This document shows, one piece after another, positions 1-8,840 of a stretch of 64,000 bases of DNA. Under the pieces are notes generated by a model, which saw only the letters and a list, made by a program, of their open reading frames with translations, was not told the DNA's origin and did no database searches. The stretch is from positions 1 to 64,000 of the forward strand of contig NZ_BMNB01000005.1 of assembly GCF_014646235.1 (NCBI RefSeq). The letters are read 5' to 3'. The position numbers and the translations under genes were made by a program. The DNA is from Micromonospora sonchi. Lineage in GTDB: Bacteria > Actinomycetota > Actinomycetes > Mycobacteriales > Micromonosporaceae. Every line of letters starts with the position of its first letter. Position 1 is the first letter of the stretch.

Positions 1-1
1 C

Positions 2-190
2 CTCTCCGAGCGGATCCTGTTCAACGAGCTGACCCCGGGTCAGATCGTCGTGGTGGACTGCGAGGGCGACCCGAACGACATCGACAAGTCCAAGCTCGTC
101 TTCCATGGCTCCGAGCGGCCGGTCGAGGTGCCGGACGCGGTCCCGGCCGATCTCGGTGGCAGCACGGCCACCGCGGGCGCGGACGAGTAG
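2..190 (+). CDS. clpC: ATP-dependent Clp protease ATPase subunit, C-terminal end (partial)
   Basis: Only the last 62 codons are inside the window. The peptide begins LSERILFNELTPGQIVVVDC and ends in an acidic, Ala/Gly-rich tail. This matches the D2-small domain end of actinobacterial ClpC, the AAA+ unfoldase that feeds proteins to ClpP. The LF/GQIVVVD pattern is typical of that terminus; the tail residues vary between species. The 5' part, both Walker motifs and the start lie outside. A strong hairpin follows the stop within 15 bases. The assignment rests on a short stretch, so it is good but not certain; ClpB-like ATPases are the alternative. Confidence 0.8.
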   Translation, partial: LSERILFNELTPGQIVVVDCEGDPNDIDKSKLVFHGSERPVEVPDAVPADLGGSTATAGADE

Positions 191-202
191 GTCAGCTGGT
201 TC

Positions 203-247
203 GACAGCCGGCGGCCCGGTGGCACCTGCCACCGGGCCGCCGCTGTC
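203..247 (+). terminator. Strong hairpin terminator after clpC
   Basis: Bases 209-224 pair perfectly with 227-242 (16 bp, two-base loop). After one bulged base the stem continues for five more pairs (203-207 with 243-247). A weak T/C-rich run follows. It starts 12 bases after the clpC stop, as an intrinsic terminator should. Confidence 0.85.
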
Positions 248-536
248 TCTGCTCAGAGCAGTGGATCCAAGCGAGCATGCCGCCTACCGCCCCGCCCCGC
301 TGCCGAGGCCCGGTGGGATCGCTCTTCTGAAGAGGGGCGGGCCTACCGTTGCTGCTGCCGGCGTTGTTGGTGGCGGCGCGCGCGTGTGGCTGCCGTCACC
401 TGCTGCCATGGCATGGTCCGGAACCGAGGGCCGTTGTAACCGGGAGTGACCGCAGCCGGCCGTCCCGCGCCGCTGCTTTTTCCTTCCGACGCGGTATCCA
501 TGTCGTGTCGTTTCCCCGAACTGGAAGGCGACGAGC
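248..536. other. Intergenic region, no gene seen
   Basis: About 290 bases between the clpC terminator and the C39-fold gene. I see no convincing coding frame. A riboswitch was looked for because cell-wall hydrolase genes in this phylum often carry one, but no conserved core was recognised. The promoter of the downstream gene must lie here; a purine-rich GGAAGG lies about ten bases before the ATG at 537. Confidence 0.5.
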
Positions 537-1187
537 ATGACCACGCTGATTCGTAAGGTTGCCCTGACCGCCGCCGGTGCCGTCTTCGCCGGTGGGATGA
601 TCGCCGCCCCGACGGGCGCGACCGCCGCTGCACAGGGCGCCGGTCCGCTGGCCGCTCTGACCGAGCGCGGGCACGGCACGGGCGAGCGGCAGTTGAAGGT
701 GCGTTACCAGGCGCAACCCAACTTCTACTACTGCGGCCCGGCCGCGGTCCGCAATGCCCTGACGACCATGGACAAGGACGTCTCGCAGGACGACCTGGCT
801 CGTGAGTTGGGCACCACCGAGCGGGGCACCGATTCGGCGTACCTGACCACCAAGGCGCTGAACAAGAAGAGCGGCAAGAACGCTTACCGCACGGTGGAGA
901 TTCCCGGCCGCAGCGCCGACGACGCCGAGACCGACCGGCTGCGCGCCGACGTCGTACGCGCCGTCGATGAGGGCCGAGGCGTGGTGGCCAACGTGATCGG
1001 CACCGCCACGGACATGCACGGGGTGAGCCACTCCTTCGAGGGCGGCCACTACATCTCGGTCACCGGCTACCGGGACGAGGGCGACCAGGTGAAGATCGCC
1101 GACTCGGCCGACCCCAACCAGGCCGAGTACTGGATCAGCGCTGAGGCGCTGGCCGACTGGATCGCCAGCCGCGGTTACTCCGCCTGA
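537..1187 (+). CDS. Secreted C39-family peptidase-like protein
   Basis: The 216-aa protein has an N-terminal signal peptide (basic MTTLIRK, hydrophobic stretch, Ala-rich cleavage region near residue 30). The mature part is a papain-like C39 fold: the cysteine is in YYCGPAA (C66), the histidine in GGHYISVTGY (H171) and an acid in IADSADP (D189). C39 domains normally cleave double-glycine leaders in ABC exporters, but this stand-alone exported version has no transporter nearby. Its likely place is the cell surface or medium; the substrate is unknown. It sits alone between two strong hairpins. It could also be a catalytically weak peptide-binding protein, but the triad looks complete. Confidence 0.8.
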   Translation: MTTLIRKVALTAAGAVFAGGMIAAPTGATAAAQGAGPLAALTERGHGTGERQLKVRYQAQPNFYYCGPAAVRNALTTMDKDVSQDDLARELGTTERGTDSAYLTTKALNKKSGKNAYRTVEIPGRSADDAETDRLRADVVRAVDEGRGVVANVIGTATDMHGVSHSFEGGHYISVTGYRDEGDQVKIADSADPNQAEYWISAEALADWIASRGYSA

Positions 1188-1203
1188 CCGACCGGAACGT
1201 GCA

Positions 1204-1231
1204 CGGGCCGGCCCCTACCGGGGCCGGCCCG
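1204..1231. terminator. Bidirectional hairpin between C39 gene and mutY
   Basis: A 12-bp perfect GC stem (1204-1215 with 1220-1231) with the loop TACC. It lies between two convergent genes, 17 bases after the C39 stop and about 90 before the mutY stop, so it can serve both strands. Confidence 0.75.
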
Positions 1232-1324
1232 TTGGCCTGCCCGGGTCGGGAGCACCCGACCGAGGCCGCACAGCGGCCGCGAGCTTGCGCCGAGGGCGAG
1301 GCCAGGGCCAGCGCGCTGATCGGG

Positions 1325-2227
1325 TCAGCTGGCCAGCGGGGCCGGCGGGCCGTCGCCGGCCAGCCGGAACCAGGTCTCCCCGATTGGCTCGACCAGTCCG
1401 TCGGTGACCAGCCCGGCCAGCGCTCGGGCCCGTTGCACGTCGTCCGCCCAGACCTGGTCCAACCGCTGCTGTGGCACCGGTCCGGACGTCTCGCGCAGCA
1501 GCCCGAGCAGCAGCCCGCGTACCTGCCGGTCGGTACCCGCGTAGCGCTGGGGCCGGCGGGTGGGGCCGACCGGGGCGACCTGGCCCGAGGCCCGCCAGGC
1601 GCAGATCGTCTCGACCGGGCACGCGTCACAGCGGGGGGAGCGGGCGGTGCAGATCACCGCGCCCAGCTCCATGATGGCGGCGCTGGCGAGCGCGGCGGCG
1701 GACGGCTCGGCGGGGAGCAGTTCCTCGGTGGCGACCAGATCGGCGGGTCGGGTGGCGGGGCCCCCGTCCGGTTCACCGGCCACCGCCCGACAGACCACCC
1801 GACGTACGTTGGTGTCGACCACCGGATGTCGCTGGCCGTACGCGAAGGCCGCCACCGCCCGCGCCGTGTAGGTGCCGACACCGGGCAGGGCGAGCAACTG
1901 CTCCAACCGGTCCGGTACGGTCCCGCCGTGCCGCTGGACGACGGCCACGGCGCACTCCCGCAGCCGTACCGCGCGGCGGGGATAGCCGAGCCGCCCCCAC
2001 ATGCGGATCGCCTCGGCCGGGCTCTCCTCGGCCAGCGCGGCCGGTGTCGGCCAGCGGCCCAGCCACGCCTGCCAGACGGGCACCACCCGGGCCACCGGGG
2101 TCTGCTGAAGCATGACCTCGCTGACCAGGATCGCCCACGCGCTCACGTCGGGCCGGCGCCATGGCAGGTCCCGGGCGTTCTGCTCGTACCACCGGCTCAC
2201 TCGTCCGGCGAAGGTGGGTTCGTTCAT
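1325..2227 (-). CDS. mutY: A/G-specific adenine DNA glycosylase
   Basis: The 300-aa HhH-GPD glycosylase removes adenine paired with 8-oxoguanine in base-excision repair. Visible motifs are SEVMLQQT with catalytic Glu37, the helix-hairpin-helix LPGVGTYTA (about 114-122), and VVDTNVRRV with the catalytic Asp138. The [4Fe-4S] ligands are C193-x6-C200-x2-C203-x5-C209. These numbers match E. coli MutY almost exactly. The C-terminal NUDIX-like 8-oxoG recognition region is short. I chose the ATG at 2227 because MNEPTF precedes the conserved domain directly; the frame stays open further upstream but overlaps the divergent ACT gene's promoter region. Confidence 0.95.
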   Translation of the reverse strand: MNEPTFAGRVSRWYEQNARDLPWRRPDVSAWAILVSEVMLQQTPVARVVPVWQAWLGRWPTPAALAEESPAEAIRMWGRLGYPRRAVRLRECAVAVVQRHGGTVPDRLEQLLALPGVGTYTARAVAAFAYGQRHPVVDTNVRRVVCRAVAGEPDGGPATRPADLVATEELLPAEPSAAALASAAIMELGAVICTARSPRCDACPVETICAWRASGQVAPVGPTRRPQRYAGTDRQVRGLLLGLLRETSGPVPQQRLDQVWADDVQRARALAGLVTDGLVEPIGETWFRLAGDGPPAPLAS

Positions 2228-2323
2228 CGCGCCGACGATGATGACACGCGCGCTGTCCCGCTGACTGGAAGGGCCGGGTGGGTCGTTGGCCAGCGGCGGG
2301 CGTGGATCGGGCAGAATGCCCGG

Positions 2324-2836
2324 ATGAATGAGCTCGCGATCACCGTCATCGGCCGGGACCGGCCCGGCATCGTGGCCGACGTCGCCGAGGTGCTCGCCCG
2401 GCTCGGGGCCAACCTCACCGACAGCACGATGACCCGACTGCGGGGGCATTTCGCGATGACCCTGATCTGCGTCGGCCCGGCCGTCGCCGAGGTCGAGGCC
2501 GCGTTGGCCCCGCTCGCCGTCGACAGCCAACTGGTGGCGACCGTACGCGCCGTGACGCACGACGGCGAGACGGCAACGGCCGGCGAGCCGTACGTGATGG
2601 CGGTGCACGGTGCGGACCGGATGGGCATCGTGGCGGCGATGACGCGGGTGCTGACGGACGCTGGCGGCAACGTCACCGACCTGAGCACCCGGCTGGCCGG
2701 ATCGCTCTACGTGGTGGTCGCCGAGGTCGATCTGCCACCGGGCGCGGCCGCTCCGCTCGCCGACCGGCTGGCCGGCACCGCTGCCGAACTGGGCGTCGAG
2801 GTCACCCTCCGTCCCGCCGAACCGGATGTGTTGTGA
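2324..2836 (+). CDS. Tandem ACT-domain protein (GcvR-like)
   Basis: The 170-aa protein is two ACT domains: ELAITVIGRDRPGIVADVAEVL (about 3-24) starts the first and YVMAVHGADRMGIVAAM (about 90) the second. ACT domains bind amino acids and regulate enzymes or transcription. This arrangement resembles the glycine-cleavage repressor GcvR. No DNA-binding domain is present, so it acts through a partner. The ATG at 2324 is at the expected start of the first ACT strand. Its stop overlaps the GTG of the deformylase gene (GTGA), so the two are translationally coupled. Confidence 0.8.
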   Translation: MNELAITVIGRDRPGIVADVAEVLARLGANLTDSTMTRLRGHFAMTLICVGPAVAEVEAALAPLAVDSQLVATVRAVTHDGETATAGEPYVMAVHGADRMGIVAAMTRVLTDAGGNVTDLSTRLAGSLYVVVAEVDLPPGAAAPLADRLAGTAAELGVEVTLRPAEPDVL

Positions 2837-3426
2837 CGGGGCGCGGGGACGGGTCTGAGTTGGATCCGCAGACGGAGACGTACGTCGGCCTTGGTGACTG
2901 GACGCCGGAGGCGCTGGGGGCCGGCGGGGTGCTTCCGGTGGTCTCCGCCCCGGACGCGGTGCTCAGCGGTGCCGGTGCGGAGGTCGACCCGATCGCCGAC
3001 GAGACCGTGCAACTGGCGGCCGACCTGATCGCCACGATGCGGGTGGCGCCCGGCTGCGTCGGCCTGGCCGCTCCGCAGGTGGGCGTCGGCGCGCAGGTGT
3101 TCGCGGTGAATGTCACCGGGCACGCCAAGGCGGTGACGGTGCACGGCACGTTCGCGCTCTGCAACGCCCGGGTGGTCGAGGCGTCCCGGTGGAAGATGGG
3201 CCGGGAAGGATGCATGTCGGTGCCCGATCTCACCGGTGACGTCAAGCGCGCGAGCCGGCTGGTGGTCGAGGGGGCGCTGCCCGGCAGCGGCAAGATCGTA
3301 CGCCTGGTGACGGACGGTTTCGAGGCGCGTGCCCTGCAACACGAGATCGACCACTGCGCCGGCCTGCTCTTTCTGGACCGGGTGTCCGGCGCGCACGCGA
3401 TCTATCAGCGCAAGGTCTATCTCTAG
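2833..3426 (+). CDS. def: Peptide deformylase
   Basis: The 197-aa metalloenzyme removes the formyl group from nascent N-terminal methionine. All three family motifs are visible: GLAAPQ (77-82), EGCMS (125-129; Cys127 is the metal ligand, Met replaces the usual Leu) and HEIDH (170-174). The first ~35 residues are an extension before the conserved core. The start is GTG inside the ACT gene's stop codon. This is probably one of several deformylases in the genome, because the main def usually sits next to fmt. Confidence 0.95.
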   Translation: MTGRGDGSELDPQTETYVGLGDWTPEALGAGGVLPVVSAPDAVLSGAGAEVDPIADETVQLAADLIATMRVAPGCVGLAAPQVGVGAQVFAVNVTGHAKAVTVHGTFALCNARVVEASRWKMGREGCMSVPDLTGDVKRASRLVVEGALPGSGKIVRLVTDGFEARALQHEIDHCAGLLFLDRVSGAHAIYQRKVYL

Positions 3427-3565
3427 GTAACCGGCACCGTCAGTGACTGTCCGGGCCCGTGCCGGCGCGGATTGTCGAGAATGGAGGATCAACTCCGATG
3501 GGTCGTGGGCGCCCCGGCGCGTCGCTACCATCCGTCGCACCCGCCACGGCTACCGTGGGGGCATC

Positions 3566-4297
3566 ATGCGTCTGACGGTCGGCCCCCTGCCTCCCGCCGT
3601 GTACTGGCGGCGTCGCGCCGTCGTGCTCGGCGCGGTCCTGCTCTTCCTGGTCGTTCTGCTCTACTCGTGCAACGGGCCGCGCGGCGGCAACGACGCGACC
3701 GGCAACGGCCAGGCCGACCCGGGTGTGTCGTCCGGCACGCCGGAGCCCACCGGGTCGGTGCTGGCTCCGCAGACCGGCTCGCCCCCTTCGGGCGACGCCG
3801 GGGCCGGCCCGGTCACGCCGACGGCGGATCCCTCCACCGAGACGTCGACCGAGCCGAACACCAGCACCGATGCGCCGGCCAGGAACCCGGTGGCCGACGG
3901 CGGCACCTGCACGGACGCCGAACTCGCGGTGACCGCGGTGGCCCTGCCCGCGCAGGTGGTCCGTGGTGCCGCCGTCGACCTGCACCTCAAGATCCGTAAC
4001 CGGTCCGAGCGGACGTGCAGCCGGGATGTCGGCGCGACCGCCCAGGAGTTGTACATCAAGTCCGGCGCCGAGGTGGTCTGGTCGTCGGACACCTGCGGCA
4101 CGGCCACCGGCTCGGAGGTGCTGTCGTTCACCTCCGGCTTCGAACGCTCCTACCGGGTGGACTGGAACGGCAAGGACAGCAGCCGGTGCGCCGACGGACT
4201 GGCGAACGGGCCCACCCCGCCAGCCGGCACCTACGAGGTCTTCGCCCGGGTGGGCACCAAGCGAAGCCAGCCGGTGAAGCTCGTCCTCACCGACTGA
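3566..4297 (+). CDS. Membrane-anchored protein with Pro/Ser/Thr linker and extracellular domain
   Basis: 243 aa. One transmembrane segment (about residues 16-38) is followed by a long Gly/Pro/Ser/Thr-rich linker (about 40-110) and a folded C-terminal domain with four or more cysteines (CTDAEL, TCSRD, DTCGTA, SRCADG). The domain looks beta-rich and includes a ...LKIRNRSERTC.. strand pattern typical of extracellular Ig-like domains. It is probably anchored in the membrane with the domain outside. No enzymatic motif is visible and its function is unknown. It converges on disA with only 24 bases between stops. Confidence 0.7.
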   Translation: MRLTVGPLPPAVYWRRRAVVLGAVLLFLVVLLYSCNGPRGGNDATGNGQADPGVSSGTPEPTGSVLAPQTGSPPSGDAGAGPVTPTADPSTETSTEPNTSTDAPARNPVADGGTCTDAELAVTAVALPAQVVRGAAVDLHLKIRNRSERTCSRDVGATAQELYIKSGAEVVWSSDTCGTATGSEVLSFTSGFERSYRVDWNGKDSSRCADGLANGPTPPAGTYEVFARVGTKRSQPVKLVLTD

Positions 4298-4321
4298 CCG
4301 CCGTCGCGAAGCGGAGCGGAG

Positions 4322-5503
4322 TCAGACGTACCGCTCGAGAATGGACGCCTCGGCGAGCCGGGACAGACCCTCGCGTACGCCTCGCGCCCGCGCGTCGCCG
4401 ACGCCCTCGACCGTCTGGAGGTCCTCCACGGTGGCACCCAGCAGGCGCTGGAGGCTGCCGAAGTGCATCACCAGCCGGTCCACCACGGCCACCGGCAGTC
4501 GGGGCACCTTGGCCAGCAGCCGGAACCCGCGCGGACTGACCGCCGCGTCCAGGGCGTCCGAGGCGGCCGAATAGCCGATCGCCTTGGCGACCGAGACCAG
4601 GTCGATCAGCTCGGTGGCACTGAGCAGGTCCAGCTCGACCAGGGCCTCGTCGAGGGTGCGCGACTTCCGCCCGGTGGGCAGGTAGTCCCGGATGACCAGG
4701 GTGCGGTCGGCGTCCACGCCGGCCATCAGCTCGTCCAGTTGCAGGGCGAGCAGTCGGCCGTCGGTGCCCAGCTCCACCACGTAGCCGGCGATCTCGTCGG
4801 CGATCCGGCGGACCATTTCGAGCCGCTGCACCACGGCCACCGCGTCACGTACGGTGACCAGATCCTCGATCTCCAGTGCGGAGAGCGTGCCGGAAACCTC
4901 GTCCAGCCGGAGCTTGTAGCGCTCCAGGGTGGCCAGTGCCTGGTTGGCCCGGGACAGGATGGCCGCCGAGTCGTCCAGCACGTGCCGCTGACCGTTGACG
5001 TAGAGACTGATGATCCGCATCGACTGGCTGACCGAGATCACCGGGTAGCCGGTCTGCCGGGCGACCCGCTCGGCGGTGCGGTGCCGAGTGCCCGACTCCT
5101 CGGTCGGGATGGTCGGGTCGGGCATGAGGTGCACCGCCGCCCGGACGATCCGGGTGCCATCGCTGGAGAGCACGACCGCGCCGTCCATCTTGCACAGCTC
5201 GCGGATCCGGGTCGAGGAGAACTCGACATCCAGCGGGAAGCCGCCGGTGCACAGCCCTTCGACGACCTTGTCGTAGCCGAGGACGATCAGGGCGCCCGTC
5301 CGGCCACGCAGGATGCGCTCCAGACCGTCGCGCAGCGCGGTGCCGGGTGCCATCAGGGCCAGGTTGGCGCGCAGCGGGTCACCAGCGCTGCCTGCGGTCA
5401 CGCTCATGCTGATCGGGCGGGCGGGCGAGCCCACGGCGCCGGTGCGGGCGTGGGGTGTCGCGCCGGCAGGCTTGGTGGTATCGCGATCGACTGGCACGGG
5501 CAC
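4322..5503 (-). CDS. disA: DNA integrity scanning diadenylate cyclase
   Basis: DisA makes cyclic di-AMP from two ATP and scans DNA for branched structures. The N-terminal DAC domain shows the DGA motif (107-109) and RHRTAER (140-146). The C-terminal part ends in a helix-hairpin-helix ([16 protein letters not shown]). With the GTG at 5503 the protein is 393 aa; an internal ATG at 5407 would give 361 aa, closer to the usual core length. No clear ribosome site separates the two. radA lies directly upstream on the same strand (98 bases), the common disA-radA arrangement in Gram-positives. Confidence 0.95.
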   Translation of the reverse strand: MPVPVDRDTTKPAGATPHARTGAVGSPARPISMSVTAGSAGDPLRANLALMAPGTALRDGLERILRGRTGALIVLGYDKVVEGLCTGGFPLDVEFSSTRIRELCKMDGAVVLSSDGTRIVRAAVHLMPDPTIPTEESGTRHRTAERVARQTGYPVISVSQSMRIISLYVNGQRHVLDDSAAILSRANQALATLERYKLRLDEVSGTLSALEIEDLVTVRDAVAVVQRLEMVRRIADEIAGYVVELGTDGRLLALQLDELMAGVDADRTLVIRDYLPTGRKSRTLDEALVELDLLSATELIDLVSVAKAIGYSAASDALDAAVSPRGFRLLAKVPRLPVAVVDRLVMHFGSLQRLLGATVEDLQTVEGVGDARARGVREGLSRLAEASILERYV

Positions 5504-5601
5504 AGTCTACGGACTGCCCTGCGGTGGGTGCTGTCGCGGTTACTGTGACGTGTCATGGCCCCACCGCTCGGCCAGCTGTCGGTCACCCCGGGCACCACCC
5601 C

Positions 5602-7053
5602 TCACTCCGCCGACGCCCGGGCCGCGGCCTGCAGGGCCGAGCGAACGTCGCTGACCTCGATCACCCGAAGCTGCTCGGGACCGGCGCCGGTGTTCCCCGG
5701 GCCGCAGCCGGGCGGTACCAGGGCCAGCCGGAAACCGAGCCGGGCCGCCTCGGACAGCCGGCGCGGCACCGCACCCACCCGGCGTACCTCGCCGGTCAGA
5801 CCGACCTCGCCGATCGCCACCAGGTGCGGCGCGATCGCCAGGTTCAGACCGCCGGAGGCGACGGCGAGGGCGACCGCGAGGTCTGCGGCGGGCTCCACCA
5901 CCCGGATGCCGCCGACGGTGGCCGCGAAGACCTCCCGGTCGTGCAGGGTGAGTCGTTCGGTACGGCGTTGGAGCACCGCCAGCACCATTGCCAACCGGGC
6001 CGAGTCCAGCCCGGAGACCGTACGTCGGGGCGAACCGGCCACCGTGGCACCGATCAGCGCCTGCACCTCGGTCACCAGGGCCCGGCGCCCCTCCATCGCC
6101 ACCGTCACGCAGGTGCCCGGCACCGGTTCCGAGTAGCGGGTCAAGAACAGCCCGGACGGGTCGGCGAGGCTGCTGATGCCTCCCTCGTGCATCTCGAAGC
6201 AGCCCACCTCGTCGGCGGCGCCGAACCGGTTCTTGACCCCCCGCACCATCCGCAGCGAGGAATGCTTGTCGCCCTCGAAGTGCAGCACCACGTCGACCAG
6301 GTGCTCCAGCACCCGTGGGCCGGCCACCTGGCCGTCCTTGGTGACGTGGCCCACCAGCACGGTGGCGATCCCGCGCTCCTTGGCGACCGCGACCAGCGCG
6401 GCGGTGACCGCCCGGACCTGGGTCACCCCGCCGGGCACCCCCTCGGTGCCGGTGGTGGAGATGGTCTGCACCGAGTCGAGCACCAGCAGGCCGGGCTTGA
6501 CCGCGTCGAGGTGGCCGAGCACCGCCGCGAGGTCGCTCTCGGCGGCCAGGTAGAGCTGGTCGTGCAGGGTGCCCATGCGCTCGGCGCGCAGCCGCACCTG
6601 GCTGACCGACTCCTCACCACTGACCACCAGCGAGGAGCTGCCCGCGCCGGCGGCCCACTGCTGGGCGACGTCGAGCAACAGGGTGGACTTGCCGACCCCC
6701 GGCTCACCGGCGAGCAGGACCACTGCCCCGGGCACCAGCCCGCCGCCGAGCACCCGGTCGAGCTCGCTGACCCCGGTGGGTCGGGCCCGGGCCGGTGCCG
6801 CGCTGATGGTGGCGATGGGGCGGGCCGGCTCGGCGGGCATCCGGGAGCTGACCACGCGCCCGGAGACGGTCGGGCCGGTGACGGTGCATTCGATCACCGA
6901 ACCCCACTCGCCGCACTCGGGGCAGCGCCCCACCCACTTCGGCGGCTGGTGGCCGCAGGCGTCGCACTCGTATGCGGGCCGGGGCTCCCGGGCGGCGGCC
7001 TTGCCACGCCCACCGGTCCCGCCCCGCGCCGAGGTCGATCGGGAGATGCTCAC
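5602..7053 (-). CDS. radA: DNA repair protein RadA (Sms)
   Basis: 483 aa. Domains in order are a C4 zinc finger (C30, C33, C44, C47), a RecA-like ATPase with Walker A GEPGVGKS (116-123), the RadA-specific KNRFG motif (274-278), and a C-terminal Lon-protease-like domain. RadA helps branch migration and processing of recombination intermediates, and in Bacillus it is reported to modulate DisA, its neighbour here. All key motifs are intact and the length is a little above the usual ~455 because of a basic N-terminal tail. Confidence 0.96.
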   Translation of the reverse strand: MSISRSTSARGGTGGRGKAAAREPRPAYECDACGHQPPKWVGRCPECGEWGSVIECTVTGPTVSGRVVSSRMPAEPARPIATISAAPARARPTGVSELDRVLGGGLVPGAVVLLAGEPGVGKSTLLLDVAQQWAAGAGSSSLVVSGEESVSQVRLRAERMGTLHDQLYLAAESDLAAVLGHLDAVKPGLLVLDSVQTISTTGTEGVPGGVTQVRAVTAALVAVAKERGIATVLVGHVTKDGQVAGPRVLEHLVDVVLHFEGDKHSSLRMVRGVKNRFGAADEVGCFEMHEGGISSLADPSGLFLTRYSEPVPGTCVTVAMEGRRALVTEVQALIGATVAGSPRRTVSGLDSARLAMVLAVLQRRTERLTLHDREVFAATVGGIRVVEPAADLAVALAVASGGLNLAIAPHLVAIGEVGLTGEVRRVGAVPRRLSEAARLGFRLALVPPGCGPGNTGAGPEQLRVIEVSDVRSALQAAARASAE

Positions 7054-7140
7054 CCGAGGGACGTTAATCCCCGGGTACGACGACAGTGCCGTCGGCCTGG
7101 GTCACCACGCCGAACGGCACCGTCGAAGAGCTGGCCCGGC

Positions 7141-7827
7141 TCAGTGGCCGCCCTCGTACTCCGTGTGGCGCTCGATGATCGGCGAGGGCGGCGGCGCCGG
7201 GGAGAGCGGCACGGCGACCGGTGCCGGACTGGTGACGGTGTCGCCGTTGCCGAAGTCGAAGCTCAGGGTGATGGTCTCCCCCGCGAGCAGGGCCGAGTTC
7301 AGCCCGATGAGCTGGAGCACCCGCTCACCCGAGGTGTTCAGCTGCACGTAGCCCAGCGGCGGGATCTCGATCCGGGCCGGCCCGGCGGCCGGGGACTCGG
7401 ACGGGCCGGGCGCCGCTGACTCGTCCGGGCCGGGGGAGCCCTCCGAGGACGGCGAAGCGGTCGGCGTGGGCGATCCGGTGGGCGACGGGCTGGTCGCGGC
7501 GCTGACCGTGGTGATCACCACCTCGCGGGCGTCCGGTGAGGTGACGGTGACCGTCACCGGCTCGTACGTGTCGTTGTAGAAGAGGGCGTTGAGCACTGCG
7601 TTGTCGCCGGCCCGGTAGCCCTCGACACCCGGGTAGGCGACCAGCACGCTCCGTACGCCGTACTTGCCGGCGGTGGCCTGGAGGTCGATGCCCTGGATCG
7701 ACGGAACCTTGTTCGCCGTCTCTGAGACCTGGCCGGCGCCGCACCCGGACAGCAGCAACAGCCCTGCTGTCGCGATCCCGGACAGCAGCACGGCAGCCCG
7801 CCGGGCACCCTTGATCGAGCGCGTCAC
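7141..7827 (-). CDS. Putative lipoprotein
   Basis: The 228-aa precursor has a signal peptide ending in the lipobox LLSGC; Cys29 would be lipidated. The start is set by a good ribosome site: GAGGAGGA lies seven bases before the GTG at 7827, while an ATG 24 bases further upstream has none. The mature protein has a conserved-looking N-terminal beta domain, a Ser/Pro/Thr linker (about 117-155) and a second beta segment with LPxG-free end. It probably sits on the outer face of the membrane. The family is widespread in actinobacteria next to radA, but I know no function for it. Confidence 0.75.
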   Translation of the reverse strand: MTRSIKGARRAAVLLSGIATAGLLLLSGCGAGQVSETANKVPSIQGIDLQATAGKYGVRSVLVAYPGVEGYRAGDNAVLNALFYNDTYEPVTVTVTSPDAREVVITTVSAATSPSPTGSPTPTASPSSEGSPGPDESAAPGPSESPAAGPARIEIPPLGYVQLNTSGERVLQLIGLNSALLAGETITLSFDFGNGDTVTSPAPVAVPLSPAPPPSPIIERHTEYEGGH

Positions 7828-7966
7828 GTCGGTCCTCCTCGTCACGATCACACCCGGCTACGCCGCCGGACCCGCTGGCCATGCCCGCGCAGACCGCGCT
7901 CCAGGGTAGTTGGCGCTGATCGTGGCCCGCACGTCGACCCTGAGCGGCTACCTGACGGGGTGAGCC

Positions 7967-8794
7967 TCACACCAGCCGACCGCTCGCGACCAGCAGGACC
8001 ACATCGATCAGCGCCACCAGCATCGCCGCCCGGAACGCGGCCACCGGGCGGGTCCCGGCCCGGTCGGCGTACCAGGCCAGCGCCGGGATCACGACGGCGG
8101 CTGCGATCGCCGCGAGGCCCACGCCCGACGGCGGTCCCGGTGGCCCCAGCACCAGTGTGACGGTCGCCGCGATCAGCAGCCCGGCCCCGGCGACCCGGCT
8201 GCCCGCCGAACCCAGCCGGTGGGGCAGCCCGTGCACCCCGGTCCGGGCGTCGTCGACGAAGTCGGGCAGTACGTTGGCGAAGTGCGCACCCGCGCCCAGC
8301 ATGGCGGCGGCGGCGACCAGCCACGCCGGTGGGAGCGGCGCGCCGGGCAGCGCCGACACCACGAAGGCGGGCAGCGCGCCGAAGGAGACTGCGTACGGCA
8401 GCACCGAGATCGACGTCGACTTGAGCGGCCAGTCGTAGAGCAGTGCCGAGAGCAGGCCGAGGACGGCCCAGAGCGCCGCGACCGGATTCGTGGTCAGGGC
8501 CAGCGTGACCGTGGCACCGCCGGCCAGCACGGCTGCCACCGCCACCGTGCGCCGGCCGACCATGCCGGCGGCCACCGGCTTGTCGGTACGTCCCACCAGC
8601 GCGTCGCGATCGGCGTCGAGCAGATCGTTGGTCCACCCGACCGCGAACTGGCTGGCCGCCACGGTGAGCGACACCACGGCGATGCCGCCGGGCGAATGCC
8701 CGACACCGGCCGCGAGCAGGGCGGTCACCGCGGTGACCGCCGTGGTCGGCTCCGGATGGCTCGCCCTGACCAGCCCTAACACCGTCGACGACAT
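7967..8794 (-). CDS. UbiA-family prenyltransferase
   Basis: This 275-aa integral membrane protein has about 8-9 hydrophobic segments. The first Asp-rich motif NDLLDADRD (56-64) and a second one, DFVDDARTG (about 179-187), bind Mg-prenyl diphosphate. UbiA enzymes attach isoprenoid chains to aromatic or lipid acceptors. The ATG at 8794 places the protein start just before the first helix. It is divergent from a methyltransferase 46 bases away, followed by acyl-CoA dehydrogenase and type III PKS genes, which suggests a prenylated aromatic polyketide. A UbiA role in primary metabolism (menaquinone or haem) is possible but the motifs are less like MenA. Confidence 0.85.
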   Translation of the reverse strand: MSSTVLGLVRASHPEPTTAVTAVTALLAAGVGHSPGGIAVVSLTVAASQFAVGWTNDLLDADRDALVGRTDKPVAAGMVGRRTVAVAAVLAGGATVTLALTTNPVAALWAVLGLLSALLYDWPLKSTSISVLPYAVSFGALPAFVVSALPGAPLPPAWLVAAAAMLGAGAHFANVLPDFVDDARTGVHGLPHRLGSAGSRVAGAGLLIAATVTLVLGPPGPPSGVGLAAIAAAVVIPALAWYADRAGTRPVAAFRAAMLVALIDVVLLVASGRLV

Positions 8795-8840
8795 AACGGA
8801 AGTCTGGTCGTTACCGGGGAGTCGTGCCACGCTCGGTGCC

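Noticed and set aside
248..536. Riboswitch upstream of the C39 gene (ydaO/c-di-AMP type)
   Set aside because: No conserved core helices or loop sequences that I could recognise.
1199..2323. Upstream extension of the ACT-domain frame
   Set aside because: Overlaps mutY antisense; conserved ACT domain begins at 2324.
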